A DNA stretch of 64,000 nucleotides from OLB11 sp041392835 (GTDB lineage: Bacteria > Bacteroidota > Bacteroidia > Chitinophagales > Chitinophagaceae): positions 62,001-126,000 of the forward strand of contig JAWKLF010000001.1 in assembly GCA_041392835.1 (NCBI GenBank), read 5' to 3'. Within the stretch, counting starts at the first letter, position 1, and each line of letters starts with the position of its first letter. Shown piece by piece: positions 49,857 to 58,155 of the stretch. A model generated the notes under the pieces. The model saw nothing but the letters and a program-made list of their open reading frames with translations, made no database searches and had not been told where the DNA came from. Made by a program: the position numbers and the translations under genes.

Positions 49857-51539
49857 ATGAAAAAATATATTTTTGTTTTTCTCTTAATAGCCTACAGTCA
49901 ACTTTCTATAGCGCAGTCCTCATTTATGAAAAGAAATATGGACGACCAGTTTGTAATTGATCAGGTAGATATTTTACAACATAGACTTTCTGATTCTTTT
50001 TATACCACCGTGCAGCCCTATTCTCAAAAAGATGCAATTATATTATTAGAAAACTATGTAAGAAGCAACCCTTCGCTATCTTTGAGAGAGCGAGAAGAGA
50101 TTTATAGAATTATAGCAAAAAACAGTGAGTGGGCTACCTTAAAAAATATAGGAGATAATTCTAAATATCCTTTTTGGAGTCGGTTTTATAAAAAGAAATC
50201 TGATTTTGTTCATTTGAAATTAGATAATGCTACTTTGGTTTTAAATCCAATTTTAAATTATCAGCAAATGATTGAAAAAAACAATACGGGTCAAAATCTA
50301 TTCTTGAATTCAAAAGGATTAGAACTAAGGGCTACTTTGGCTGATAGAATAGGCATTTACTCATCCTTTACAGATAATCAAGAAAGAGGCCCTTGGCATC
50401 ATCAGCAATATGTATTGGAACATGATGCAATACCTGGAGCCAATTTTTATAAAAAATTTAAAGAAGATAAACCTGGCTTAGCAAACGATTACCTTGTAGC
50501 TACTGGATATTTAGATGCTGAAGTTATCAAGAAAATGGTCAATGTAAGTTTTGGTCACAATCGTTTTCATATTGGTGATGGCTATAGAAGTTTATTCTTA
50601 AGTGATGTAGGCTCGAATTATTTATTTTTGAGAATCAACACCAAAATTGGAAAACTAAACTATCAAAACTTATTTATGGAGTTGACGCCAAGCTATGCAA
50701 GAAAAGCAGACCGACTTCTTCCAAAAAAATACGCAGCTATGCATCACTTAAGTATTAATGCCACAAAATGGTTGAACGTGGGTATTTTTGAAGGCATAGT
50801 TTATGGTAGAAAAGACCATTTTGAATTTCAATATTTGAATCCTATTATTTTGTATAGAAGTGTAGAGCAGGGTTTGGGAAGTCCTGACAATGCGGTTTTG
50901 GGGTTAAACTTTAAGATAAATACAAAGATTAATACCGTTTTATATGGGCAGATGTTATTGGATGAATTTAAATTTTCCGAGTTAAAAGCCGGAAATGGCT
51001 GGTGGGCAAATAAGTATGCAATACAATTGGGCGCTAAGGTGGCAAGACCTTTTGGGATAAAAAATTTATTGCTTCAAGGAGAATTGAACATGATTAGACC
51101 CTTTACTTATACTCGAGATTCTGTATCGGATTACTCACACTATAACCAACCTTTGGCGCATCCTTTTGGTGCAAACTTTTTAGAACTCAATTTTATAGCA
51201 CAGTATAAACCTGTTAAGAATGTTCAGTTAACTTGGCGTTCATTTTTCAACAAACAGGGTAGAGATAGTAGTGCTAACCTATCATACGGATCAGACATCA
51301 CCAAGCCATATACGTGGCGAAATGATGACTATGGTGTCAATTTATTTAATGGTTTTCCAAGTGAAGTCCTTTTTACAAATTTAAATTTTGCGTATGAACT
51401 TCGGTATAATTTATTTATTGACTTAGGTTTCAATTATAGATACCAAAATTCTACAAGTAAAATAGTGCCAGCATTTCAAAGCTTACAAGTTTATAGCGGT
51501 TTTCGCTTAAATGCTGTTAGAAGAACTTATGATTATTAG
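49857..51539 (+). CDS. RemB/Wzi-like outer-membrane beta-barrel protein
   Basis: A 560-residue protein with signal peptide MKKYIFVFLLIAYSQLSIAQ. A helical N-terminal part (about 30-100, with an amphipathic SLREREEIYRII) precedes many beta strands ending in aromatic residues. The block VNVSFGHNRFHIGDGYRSLFLSDVGSNYLFLRI resembles RemB, a gliding-motility surface protein, and the Wzi capsule-assembly family. The C-terminal strand ends YDY, typical of an outer-membrane barrel. Function in gliding or capsule attachment is inferred from similarity only. It starts 57 bases from the divergent pyrC. Confidence 0.75.
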   Translation: MKKYIFVFLLIAYSQLSIAQSSFMKRNMDDQFVIDQVDILQHRLSDSFYTTVQPYSQKDAIILLENYVRSNPSLSLREREEIYRIIAKNSEWATLKNIGDNSKYPFWSRFYKKKSDFVHLKLDNATLVLNPILNYQQMIEKNNTGQNLFLNSKGLELRATLADRIGIYSSFTDNQERGPWHHQQYVLEHDAIPGANFYKKFKEDKPGLANDYLVATGYLDAEVIKKMVNVSFGHNRFHIGDGYRSLFLSDVGSNYLFLRINTKIGKLNYQNLFMELTPSYARKADRLLPKKYAAMHHLSINATKWLNVGIFEGIVYGRKDHFEFQYLNPIILYRSVEQGLGSPDNAVLGLNFKINTKINTVLYGQMLLDEFKFSELKAGNGWWANKYAIQLGAKVARPFGIKNLLLQGELNMIRPFTYTRDSVSDYSHYNQPLAHPFGANFLELNFIAQYKPVKNVQLTWRSFFNKQGRDSSANLSYGSDITKPYTWRNDDYGVNLFNGFPSEVLFTNLNFAYELRYNLFIDLGFNYRYQNSTSKIVPAFQSLQVYSGFRLNAVRRTYDY

Positions 51540-51564
51540 TCAGCAACGTTTTGTGGCTTAGCTA

Positions 51565-51581
51565 TCCCGAAAGGCTTGGGA
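51565..51581 (+). repeat. short hairpin, TCCCG...GGGA family, copy 1
   Basis: TCCCGAAAGGCTTGGGA followed by CAAACATG. A 25-base block of the same layout (TCCCGC-CATT-GCGGGA then CAAGTTATG) lies at 55284-55308 inside the restriction gene, which suggests a second small repeat family. Confidence 0.4.
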
Positions 51582-51620
51582 CAAACATGTGTGGCTATGA
51601 AGCGATGGCATTTCTGTCGG

Positions 51621-51704
51621 TTTAGTTGTTCTCAATGATTTTAATTTCTTCTTTAGTCAATTTATAAAGATGATAAACCAGTTGGTCTATTTGGGTTTCT
51701 AAAT
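51621..51704 (-). pseudogene. relic of a restriction-enzyme C-terminus, copy 1
   Basis: The minus strand reads NLETQIDQLVYHLYKLTKEE then IKIIENN and stop. It matches the end of the intact enzyme at 52450 (TQIDQMVYQLYELTEEEIKI then IENG) at most positions. It is 28 codons long and has no start. Confidence 0.85.
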
Positions 51705-51720
51705 TATTTTTCACCTTCAA
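51703..51720 (-). pseudogene. relic of a transposase C-terminus
   Basis: The minus strand reads LEGEK and stop, like the GLENEK-stop end of the transposase at 51894. It is joined directly to the restriction-tail relic, the same junction as at the intact transposase. Confidence 0.55.
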
Positions 51721-51760
51721 GTTTTAAACCGTTAAAACGGTTTGGTTTTTTATGCGCCAT

Positions 51761-51790
51761 CATAGCCCACCGTTTAAACCGTGGACTATG
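51761..51790. repeat. palindromic element, copy 1
   Basis: Half-site CATAGCCCACCGTTT against AAACCGTGGACTATG; 30 bases with two mismatches between arms. Same family as 52391-52422, 54175-54200 and 54284-54325. Confidence 0.8.
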
Positions 51791-51818
51791 GGGTGTTTGC
51801 GATATTTTCGGAATGGTT

Positions 51819-51878
51819 TTAACCATTTTCAATTATTTTAATTTCTTCTTTGCTCAAGTCATAAAGATGATAAACCAA
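51819..51878 (-). pseudogene. relic of a restriction-enzyme C-terminus, copy 2
   Basis: The minus strand reads LVYHLYDLSKEEIKIIENG and stop, the last 19 residues of the restriction enzyme family. It begins 15 bases after the transposase stop. Confidence 0.85.
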
Positions 51879-51893
51879 TTTGCATTTTCTATA

Positions 51894-52331
51894 TTATTTC
51901 TCATTTTCAAGTCCATATAATTGTAAAAACTCATTATATTCTTGCAGAAATGTTTTTTTGGCGTGATGTTGTTTCTGATTTTTTATGTATTTAAAAACCT
52001 TATCAACAACTGATTCGGAAATGGAATAGGCAGCATAACCAGTTTGCCATGCAAATTTCTCTAAAATCAAATTATTTTGATTTACATAATGAGAGCTGCT
52101 TCCTTTAATTTGTTTAACAACCTCGGCGATTGATTTTTGGGGGCTTAGTAAAAACAGACAATGGATATGATCTGGCATGCCGTTTATGATTCTCACAGGG
52201 CATCCTAACTCACGCAGTTGCTCTGTGATAAATTGAAAAACCTTTTGTTCAATGTTTTGATGTATTAACGGCATTCTTTCTTTGGTTGACCAAATGGCAT
52301 GAATCCAAATTTTATTGTATGAATGGGGCAT
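51894..52331 (-). CDS. REP-associated (RAYT-type) Y1 transposase
   Basis: A 145-residue single-domain Y1 HUH nuclease, start MPHSYNKIWIHAIWSTKERMP. The HUH metal motif is PDHIHCLFLL, the likely nucleophile Tyr is in WQTGYAAYSIS, and the C-terminal helix is DKVFKYIKNQKQHHAKKTF. These IS200/IS605-related proteins are domesticated to cut and join single-stranded palindromic (REP) sequences instead of moving themselves. The reading frame is intact. Palindromes of one family lie on both sides and in the neighbouring restriction gene, as expected of RAYT substrates. The 3' end is joined directly to a copy of the restriction gene's tail. Confidence 0.88.
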   Translation of the reverse strand: MPHSYNKIWIHAIWSTKERMPLIHQNIEQKVFQFITEQLRELGCPVRIINGMPDHIHCLFLLSPQKSIAEVVKQIKGSSSHYVNQNNLILEKFAWQTGYAAYSISESVVDKVFKYIKNQKQHHAKKTFLQEYNEFLQLYGLENEK

Positions 52332-52354
52332 ATCTTGATTATTTAATTAAGAAT

Positions 52355-52512
52355 TTAAAACCGTTAAAACGGTTTGGTTTTTATGCGCTACCATAGCCCA
52401 CGGTTTAAACCATGGGCTATGGAGTGTTTGCGATATTTTCGGAATGGTTTTAACCATTTTCAATAATTTTTATCTCTTCTTCGGTCAACTCGTAAAGTTG
52501 ATAAACCATTTG
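52355..52512. repeat. direct repeat B of the island
   Basis: The partner of 51725-51880. It carries the AAACCGTT-AA-AACGGTTT hairpin (about 52357-52374), the palindrome at 52391-52422, and the true 3' end of the restriction gene. Confidence 0.85.
52391..52422. repeat. palindromic element, copy 2
   Basis: Half-site CCATAGCCCACGGTTT against AAACCATGGGCTATGG, 32 bases with a single mismatch between arms, in the transposase-restriction gene spacer. Confidence 0.85.
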
Positions 52513-55500
52513 GTCTATTTGGGTTACTAAGTCGGTGGTGTCGGTAGTTGGGTTTTGCTTTTTGAGAGATAGGATTCTATCAACTATGTTATTTATTTCT
52601 TTTTCTGTATTAGTAGATGGAATTGGAAGAGGGACTTTTTCTAAAAAAGCTTTTTTATATCTAATTTTACCTACTAACTCTCCTCCCATATAAAAGGACT
52701 TAAACAAAAATGTTACCGCTTTTGAATTTAATAATGCAGTTAGATATTTGAGATTACTACCTGAAATAAAAAACACTGTAGCTTCTGGATAATAAGATTC
52801 TTCATCATAATAAAACTGTGGTTCGCTCACAATTTCTGAAAAAATAATTTTCGGCTTTTCAAATTCACTAATGTATGAACATGCTCTCAATTCCCACCAA
52901 AAATCTCCTTTATCTTCTCTTTTTATGGCTTTATCTTTATATGGAAATAAATAATTAGCAATTGCTTTATGGTTTTTATAGAAAAAATCCCATGCAGTAT
53001 CAACTTCCATATTTCCATACCTTGGCGGTGGTTCCATAACAATATTCAAATCACCTAAATTAGACTTAATTGTATACCCTTTAGGTATATTTATCAACCA
53101 ATAATTTTTAAAATCAGCATAATATTTTCTTGTATCTCTGCCTCTTAAAATGGGTTTAATAAACTTAATATTGTTTTTATCTTCTGCAATTAGTTTTTCC
53201 TTTACTTCATTATTTATAATAAAAGCTTCATTTAGACCAGTTTTTATTCCAAAATTTATTTTAATTTCCCAATCTTTTAATGCTTTCCCAACTGACTCTG
53301 CCTTTATTTTTATTTTGTTTTGGGTAGAAGGAATTACATTCCAAATATCTTCACTTACAGGTAGGTTTAAAACCGAATTTTGTTCAATAAATTGAGTAAA
53401 GTTTTGATTAGGGACATTAAAATAATTGTCAGGAAAACGAACACCTTTTAATTGATTTTTATTATTAGATTTTTGTAATGAAATAATATTTGTATGAACA
53501 ATAGCACTATCAAAAATTAAATTCTGACCGAAATCAATTAAACTAATCGGATTTGAGTTATTTACAATATATTCTCGTAAGATCTGACCATAATTAGCTC
53601 GCATCCACTTATTTGAAATAATCAATGTACTAAAAGCGTTTTCAGAAATAATATTCTGGGATAATTCTATAAAAAGTGCATAAATATCACCTGTAGATGA
53701 ATACGTTTTGTATTTCTCAGAAATTTGAGCAAGTGTGGAATCTGTGCTAATAGTAAAATATGGCGGATTCCCAATCACCACATCAAAGCCCACAAAATCG
53801 CCATCGTCATTTAGCACATCAGGAAATTCAAAACGCCATTCAAAAGCATTTTCAAAAATCTTGTTGGCTTTTATTTCTTCAATTTCGGTTTCAAGTTTCT
53901 TGGTTTCTTCGGTGAGTTGTTGCACTTTCTTGTTCCAATCGGCTTTTTCCTTTTTGCTCATTTCAAAAAGTTGCCCCTGATTGGTCATTTGATACAAGTC
54001 GCCTGAAAGTTTTCGTAGCTTCTTTACTTTCGGGTCGTTCAATGATATTTCACTTCTGAAATCCGATTTAATGTCGGCAATCAGTCGTTCCATTTCTCTT
54101 TTCTGTTCTTTATTTTCGGCGTTTCGGTAGGTTGACACTGCAATTTTATAGCTGTCGATTGTCCATTTGCTTTTTAGCCCACGGTTTAAACCGTGGGCTA
54201 GATTCGCATCAATGGCAAAACGGCTCACCAAAGAGTTTCCGCATTTGATGTTGATGTCAATATTGGGTAGTGTTTCCAATTCACGATTCCATAGCCCATG
54301 ATTTAAATCATGGGCTATGGAATCGAGCGATACCGTTTTGTAATACGCATTTTTCAAAAGCTCAATCCACAAACGCAAACGGCAAATTTTTACGGAGTTG
54401 GAATTGATATCCACACCAAAAAGGCAGTTTTCTATAATGGTTTGCTTTTCGTGGAAAAGCGTTTCCTGTATTCGCTGACTTTCTTTATTGCTTGGGTTGT
54501 ATTCAAACAGTTCGCCTTCTTCGTCTGTTACAATCAATTCATCATTTACCACTTCCACCTGATATTCTTTCAGGCGTTTTCCGTCACGGTCTTGCAGAAT
54601 TTTCAAGTCGTTTTTAACGGCAATCATTTCATTAAGTGCCGAAACTAAAAAGTGTCCTGAACCAACGGCAGGGTCGCAAATTTTAATACTGTTTACAATG
54701 TTGTTGGCTTCTTTTCGGTCTTCAATCTTGTCATAAAGTTCTTCAAGCGTTGTGCAATTCCATTTTTTGCTTTCGTTGAATTTCTGCACCACGGTTTTGC
54801 GAATAGTTTCGCGACACATATACATGGTGATGAAACCGGGAGTGAAAAACGAACCGTCTTTGTAGCCGTTTATTTTCTCGAAAATCAAGCCGAGAACTGA
54901 TGCGTTAATTAGCGTTTTGTTGTCTTCCTGAATTTCTTCTCCGCCTTCTGCTCCAAAGTCGTAAGCATCTAAAAACTCAAACAAGTATTGAAGTGTGGAT
55001 ATATTGCCTGTCCGTTTTTTACCTTGCTTGTCTTTCAGCACGGTTTGCGAAAAAATCGGAATGGTTTTATCGTCTTTCAGATTGCTGATAAACAAAGTAA
55101 CCTGTTCAATATCTGTCGGCTCGAAAAGCGAAGAATTGAGATAAGGAACTTTCTCGAAAATCTTTTTTACATCTTCGTTTCGCTCGTCATACTTGCGTGC
55201 CAACACCTGAAAAAACAAACTGTTCAAGTCGTCATAGTTCTTGATTTTGTCAAGATTGAGAAATGAAAAAGATTTGTCGCCTTTCCCGCCATTGCGGGAC
55301 AAGTTATGATAGGTGATGAGTTGGGCTTCCAACAACTTCAAAAACAAAATACGGTTTATCCAAGTGATGGAAAGTTCAAGAGCAACATTAAAAAGTCGTT
55401 CCTGTTGTGTGTTGCCGAATTGGTTTGGCTTTTCAAGTCGGCTCAGTTTATCTAAACTGTCAAGCTGAATGATAGCATCTTCAAGGATAGTTCCTGTGTG

Positions 55501-56337
55501 GCGTTCACCTGCTTTGTTTCGTTCAATCAGTTTTTTGCTTCCTTCTTTCGTTTCAGTCAGTCCGATGATGTGCAACAACTCGCTGTAAAAGCGTTTGTCA
55601 AGGTGTTGCTGTCGTTTGTGAATGGAAGTTTTAAGATGCTCTGGCGACAACAATTTGAATAAAGCAATCAGCGAATTATCGTCAGCTTTGTCGGTATTGC
55701 GTAAGGGTTTTTGAAATTCCTGAATGTTGAAGTAAGTAAATTCAATTTCAGATGTAATGCTTTCAATAAACGGCTCTGCAATTTGTTTGTAGAAAAAATC
55801 GGTTTTGGTATCTGCCAATCGTCCGCCTTCAAAGTCGTTGAATTGTTTGACAAGATTTTTGTTTTGAGCAAAAAGTCTGTCGAATAGGGTAGCGTCAAAA
55901 ATGAACCATTCGTTTATGTTGGTCGCCACCAAATGTTTTACTTCAAGATTTTTATGAGTAATTCTTTCTCGTAAATAGTAAAGCACCAATTCCTGAAACG
56001 CTTTTGCGTTCAGTTTTTTTGTGGTAATCATTTCCGCTTTGTTGGTCGGCTTTTTCGCTTCGAGAATTACGCCAACTGTCGAGTTTGCATTTTGTCCGTT
56101 ATGAATAACAAGGTCGTTTCGACCTTTGGTATTTATAAAATGGTTTGGGTCGTAATAGGTTTTCTTTAGAAAATCGGAAACCAAGTTTTTATGAAACTCT
56201 TCGCTTTCCGTGTCATTTGTCCTGTCGAGTAAAGCAATAAGATTGGTCTTGAAACCTTCAATTTCAGACCTGTTTGGCTTTACTTTTAAAAAAGCTTTGT
56301 TCAGTGCCTTTCTTGGTTTCAATTCTTTTAAAATCAT
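52450..56337 (-). CDS. type IIG (Eco57I-like) restriction-modification enzyme
   Basis: A 1295-residue single-chain enzyme. N-terminal PD-(D/E)xK nuclease with D75 (GRNDLVIHNG) and E93-A-K95 (ILEAKKP); helical linker; N6-adenine methyltransferase with motif I DPAVGSGHFL (about 554) and motif IV NPPY (about 856); target-recognition domain about 1000-1260; C-terminal ENG. It would cut and methylate the same DNA site. Residues 672-685 and 713-722 are encoded by in-frame palindromic repeats, and 347-352 by another hairpin. The part coding for residues 1 to about 850 has near 40% GC, and the rest near 28%. No separate methylase or specificity gene is adjacent. It is probably acquired. Confidence 0.92.
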   Translation of the reverse strand: MILKELKPRKALNKAFLKVKPNRSEIEGFKTNLIALLDRTNDTESEEFHKNLVSDFLKKTYYDPNHFINTKGRNDLVIHNGQNANSTVGVILEAKKPTNKAEMITTKKLNAKAFQELVLYYLRERITHKNLEVKHLVATNINEWFIFDATLFDRLFAQNKNLVKQFNDFEGGRLADTKTDFFYKQIAEPFIESITSEIEFTYFNIQEFQKPLRNTDKADDNSLIALFKLLSPEHLKTSIHKRQQHLDKRFYSELLHIIGLTETKEGSKKLIERNKAGERHTGTILEDAIIQLDSLDKLSRLEKPNQFGNTQQERLFNVALELSITWINRILFLKLLEAQLITYHNLSRNGGKGDKSFSFLNLDKIKNYDDLNSLFFQVLARKYDERNEDVKKIFEKVPYLNSSLFEPTDIEQVTLFISNLKDDKTIPIFSQTVLKDKQGKKRTGNISTLQYLFEFLDAYDFGAEGGEEIQEDNKTLINASVLGLIFEKINGYKDGSFFTPGFITMYMCRETIRKTVVQKFNESKKWNCTTLEELYDKIEDRKEANNIVNSIKICDPAVGSGHFLVSALNEMIAVKNDLKILQDRDGKRLKEYQVEVVNDELIVTDEEGELFEYNPSNKESQRIQETLFHEKQTIIENCLFGVDINSNSVKICRLRLWIELLKNAYYKTVSLDSIAHDLNHGLWNRELETLPNIDINIKCGNSLVSRFAIDANLAHGLNRGLKSKWTIDSYKIAVSTYRNAENKEQKREMERLIADIKSDFRSEISLNDPKVKKLRKLSGDLYQMTNQGQLFEMSKKEKADWNKKVQQLTEETKKLETEIEEIKANKIFENAFEWRFEFPDVLNDDGDFVGFDVVIGNPPYFTISTDSTLAQISEKYKTYSSTGDIYALFIELSQNIISENAFSTLIISNKWMRANYGQILREYIVNNSNPISLIDFGQNLIFDSAIVHTNIISLQKSNNKNQLKGVRFPDNYFNVPNQNFTQFIEQNSVLNLPVSEDIWNVIPSTQNKIKIKAESVGKALKDWEIKINFGIKTGLNEAFIINNEVKEKLIAEDKNNIKFIKPILRGRDTRKYYADFKNYWLINIPKGYTIKSNLGDLNIVMEPPPRYGNMEVDTAWDFFYKNHKAIANYLFPYKDKAIKREDKGDFWWELRACSYISEFEKPKIIFSEIVSEPQFYYDEESYYPEATVFFISGSNLKYLTALLNSKAVTFLFKSFYMGGELVGKIRYKKAFLEKVPLPIPSTNTEKEINNIVDRILSLKKQNPTTDTTDLVTQIDQMVYQLYELTEEEIKIIENG
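54175..54200. repeat. palindromic element, copy 3, inside the restriction gene
   Basis: A perfect 26-base palindrome, half-site TAGCCCACGGTTT. In the gene it encodes LAHGLNRGL (residues about 713-722) without a stop or frame change. Confidence 0.9.
54284..54325. repeat. palindromic element, copy 4, inside the restriction gene
   Basis: A perfect 42-base palindrome, centre ATTT|AAAT, half-site CCATAGCCCATGATTT with five further paired bases outside. It encodes SIAHDLNHGLWNR (residues about 672-685), in the same codon phase as copy 3. Confidence 0.92.
55284..55299. repeat. short hairpin, TCCCG...GGGA family, copy 2
   Basis: TCCCGC-CATT-GCGGGA, followed by CAAGTTATG. It encodes NLSRNGG at about residues 346-352 of the restriction enzyme, between TYH and KGDKSFSFLN. 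Confidence 0.5.
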
Positions 56338-56570
56338 CTACAAATTGTATTTTCTATTTCAGTCGGTTAAGATAAGTTTTTCTGTCGGAATGTTGTCAGA
56401 GAGCCGATAAAAATCTGGAGCAAAAAAAGAATTTTCTAGTTTTTTTGAAAGTAGGCTGGTGAGTATAGATGTTTTCCCGAAAGATTACGGTATAGTGGGC
56501 TTTTTTGCTGTTTGTCTGTTCGTTATTTTTTATATTGTCGTTGACATTTAAATTAGCTACTAACAAAATA

Positions 56571-58136
56571 CTAAAATATAACCGTTAATTTTCTTGTCAG
56601 CGTTGTACTACTTTCTACTCGCAATGAATAAAAGTAGTTGCCAGGCTTCAAAGTTTCTCTATCTAAGCTAACTTCAAAAGTGCCTGCAGGAACTGTATTT
56701 TCATAGATAGTTTTGAGCATGCGCCCCATATCATCATAGAGTACTATTTGTGCCATTCCACCTTCGGAAGTAAATCGTATGGTTGTATGGCTTTTAAATG
56801 GATTAGGAAAATTTTGCTCAAGAGATAGTGCTGTGCTACGAGGTGTATACTCTTGATTGGGTGTTGCCCATTTGAATATTGGTAACCATGCATGTGATTT
56901 TCCATCCATTACACTTTGAGTGTCACTTGGAGGCAAATCAAACCAATCGCTGAGTATAGTGGCATATACTTGTCTGAAATCGTGTTGCATAGGCAAGTTG
57001 TCGTTCGTAGTTGCAGCACTTGGTATGTTAGGACTTGAACCAATGACTGTGGGGTTTACATTGGACCCAAATACAAACATAGGTGCAGCTGTACCATGAT
57101 CGGTGCCTATGCTTGCGTTGGATTTTATTCTACGACCAAATTCTGTAATGGTACAGCCAGACACTTTCTGATCTAAACTTTGGGCTTCTAAATCTTGTTG
57201 AAATACGCCTATAGAATCCGAAAGTTCTTTGAGCAAATTGGCATGTTGCCCTAAAGTAACATTTGCTGTATCCACTTGATTATCGTGTGTGTCAAACCCA
57301 CCTATATTTACTATATATACTGGAGTTTGCATTCCGCCCGATATTAGTCGTGCTACAATTTTTAACTGATCAGCCAATCTATAGTTGGGATACAAAACAG
57401 CATTAGTTCCTATTTGCGCAGCGGCCTCTATCACTTGAGTATAAGCTTTAGTTTGTTGTATTATAAAACGGATATATGTAAGTTCATGGCCTGCAGGTGT
57501 ATTAGGAGCTGGGTCTACAGTGCCATTTACTATATTGTAAAATGAGTTGATATTTGAAATGGCTAAGCCATTTAATCCATTTTGTCCTGAAAGCATAGAA
57601 GATACATTAGAACCAATTTCTATTGATAAAGGATCTACAAAATCTGCATTCGGATAATCTTGTGGAGCATTCGGAAAACGATTGTCGATAAAACGACCTA
57701 TCCAACCTGTTTCTAAGTATTGACTAGAATCAGATGCACTATTCATAATATCTGTAGATCTAAAATGCGAAAAATTTGGATCAGGATAACTGACAGCCTG
57801 AATAATATTTAATTTTCCATTATTGTACAAATCACGCATGGCTGTCATGCTTGGATGCAATCCAGTAGTAAGTGTGCCAGTAAGACCCAATACGTTGCCT
57901 TGTGGTATCAAAATATTGGCACGTGCATTACTAAGTTCTGAATATTTATCCAATGGAATAAGGGTATTTAAGCCATCATTGCCGCCATTGAGTCTTATAA
58001 GTACTAGTATGTTTCCATTTAGGCTACTTCTTGTTTTTTTATCAAGGCCTTTTCCATAGGCATGTATTGGCAATCCATTCATAGTATAGGCTAAGGATGC
58101 CATAGAACCAATTTTTAAAAAATCTCTACGTTTCAT
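56571..58136 (-). CDS. DUF1501 protein with T9SS sorting domain
   Basis: A 521-residue protein. The N-terminus MKRRDFLKIGSMASLAYT is a Tat-like twin-arginine signal (K-R-R-D-F-L-K). The DUF1501 (sulfatase-like) domain runs from about 40 to 420 with LVLIRLNGGNDGLNTLIPL, GWIGRFID, GGFDTHDNQ and TEFGRRIKSN-GTDHGTAAPMFVFG. The end is a T9SS sorting domain (EQNFPNPFKSHTTIRF, LKPGNYFYSLRVES). It is encoded 20 bases after the DUF1800 gene. The family is related to phosphohydrolases, but its substrate is unknown. Confidence 0.92.
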   Translation of the reverse strand: MKRRDFLKIGSMASLAYTMNGLPIHAYGKGLDKKTRSSLNGNILVLIRLNGGNDGLNTLIPLDKYSELSNARANILIPQGNVLGLTGTLTTGLHPSMTAMRDLYNNGKLNIIQAVSYPDPNFSHFRSTDIMNSASDSSQYLETGWIGRFIDNRFPNAPQDYPNADFVDPLSIEIGSNVSSMLSGQNGLNGLAISNINSFYNIVNGTVDPAPNTPAGHELTYIRFIIQQTKAYTQVIEAAAQIGTNAVLYPNYRLADQLKIVARLISGGMQTPVYIVNIGGFDTHDNQVDTANVTLGQHANLLKELSDSIGVFQQDLEAQSLDQKVSGCTITEFGRRIKSNASIGTDHGTAAPMFVFGSNVNPTVIGSSPNIPSAATTNDNLPMQHDFRQVYATILSDWFDLPPSDTQSVMDGKSHAWLPIFKWATPNQEYTPRSTALSLEQNFPNPFKSHTTIRFTSEGGMAQIVLYDDMGRMLKTIYENTVPAGTFEVSLDRETLKPGNYFYSLRVESSTTLTRKLTVIF

Positions 58137-58155
58137 GGTTAGGTATTTGTTTTTT

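Larger units (their letters stand above)
51725..51880. repeat. direct repeat A of the island
   Basis: About 155 bases nearly identical to 52355-52512. Order within the repeat: small hairpin AAACCGTT-AA-AACGGTTT (51726-51743), a palindromic element (51761-51790), the block GTGTTTGCGATATTTTCGG, and the tail of a restriction gene. The two copies flank the transposase. Confidence 0.85.

Noticed and set aside
51894..52331. Complete IS200/IS605 insertion sequence
   Set aside because: No TnpB and no typical left and right end hairpins bounding the gene; the surrounding palindromes fit a RAYT/REP arrangement better.
52450..56337. BREX PglX or a type I HsdM subunit
   Set aside because: One chain has both a PD-(D/E)xK nuclease and methylase, and there are no neighbouring brx or hsd genes.
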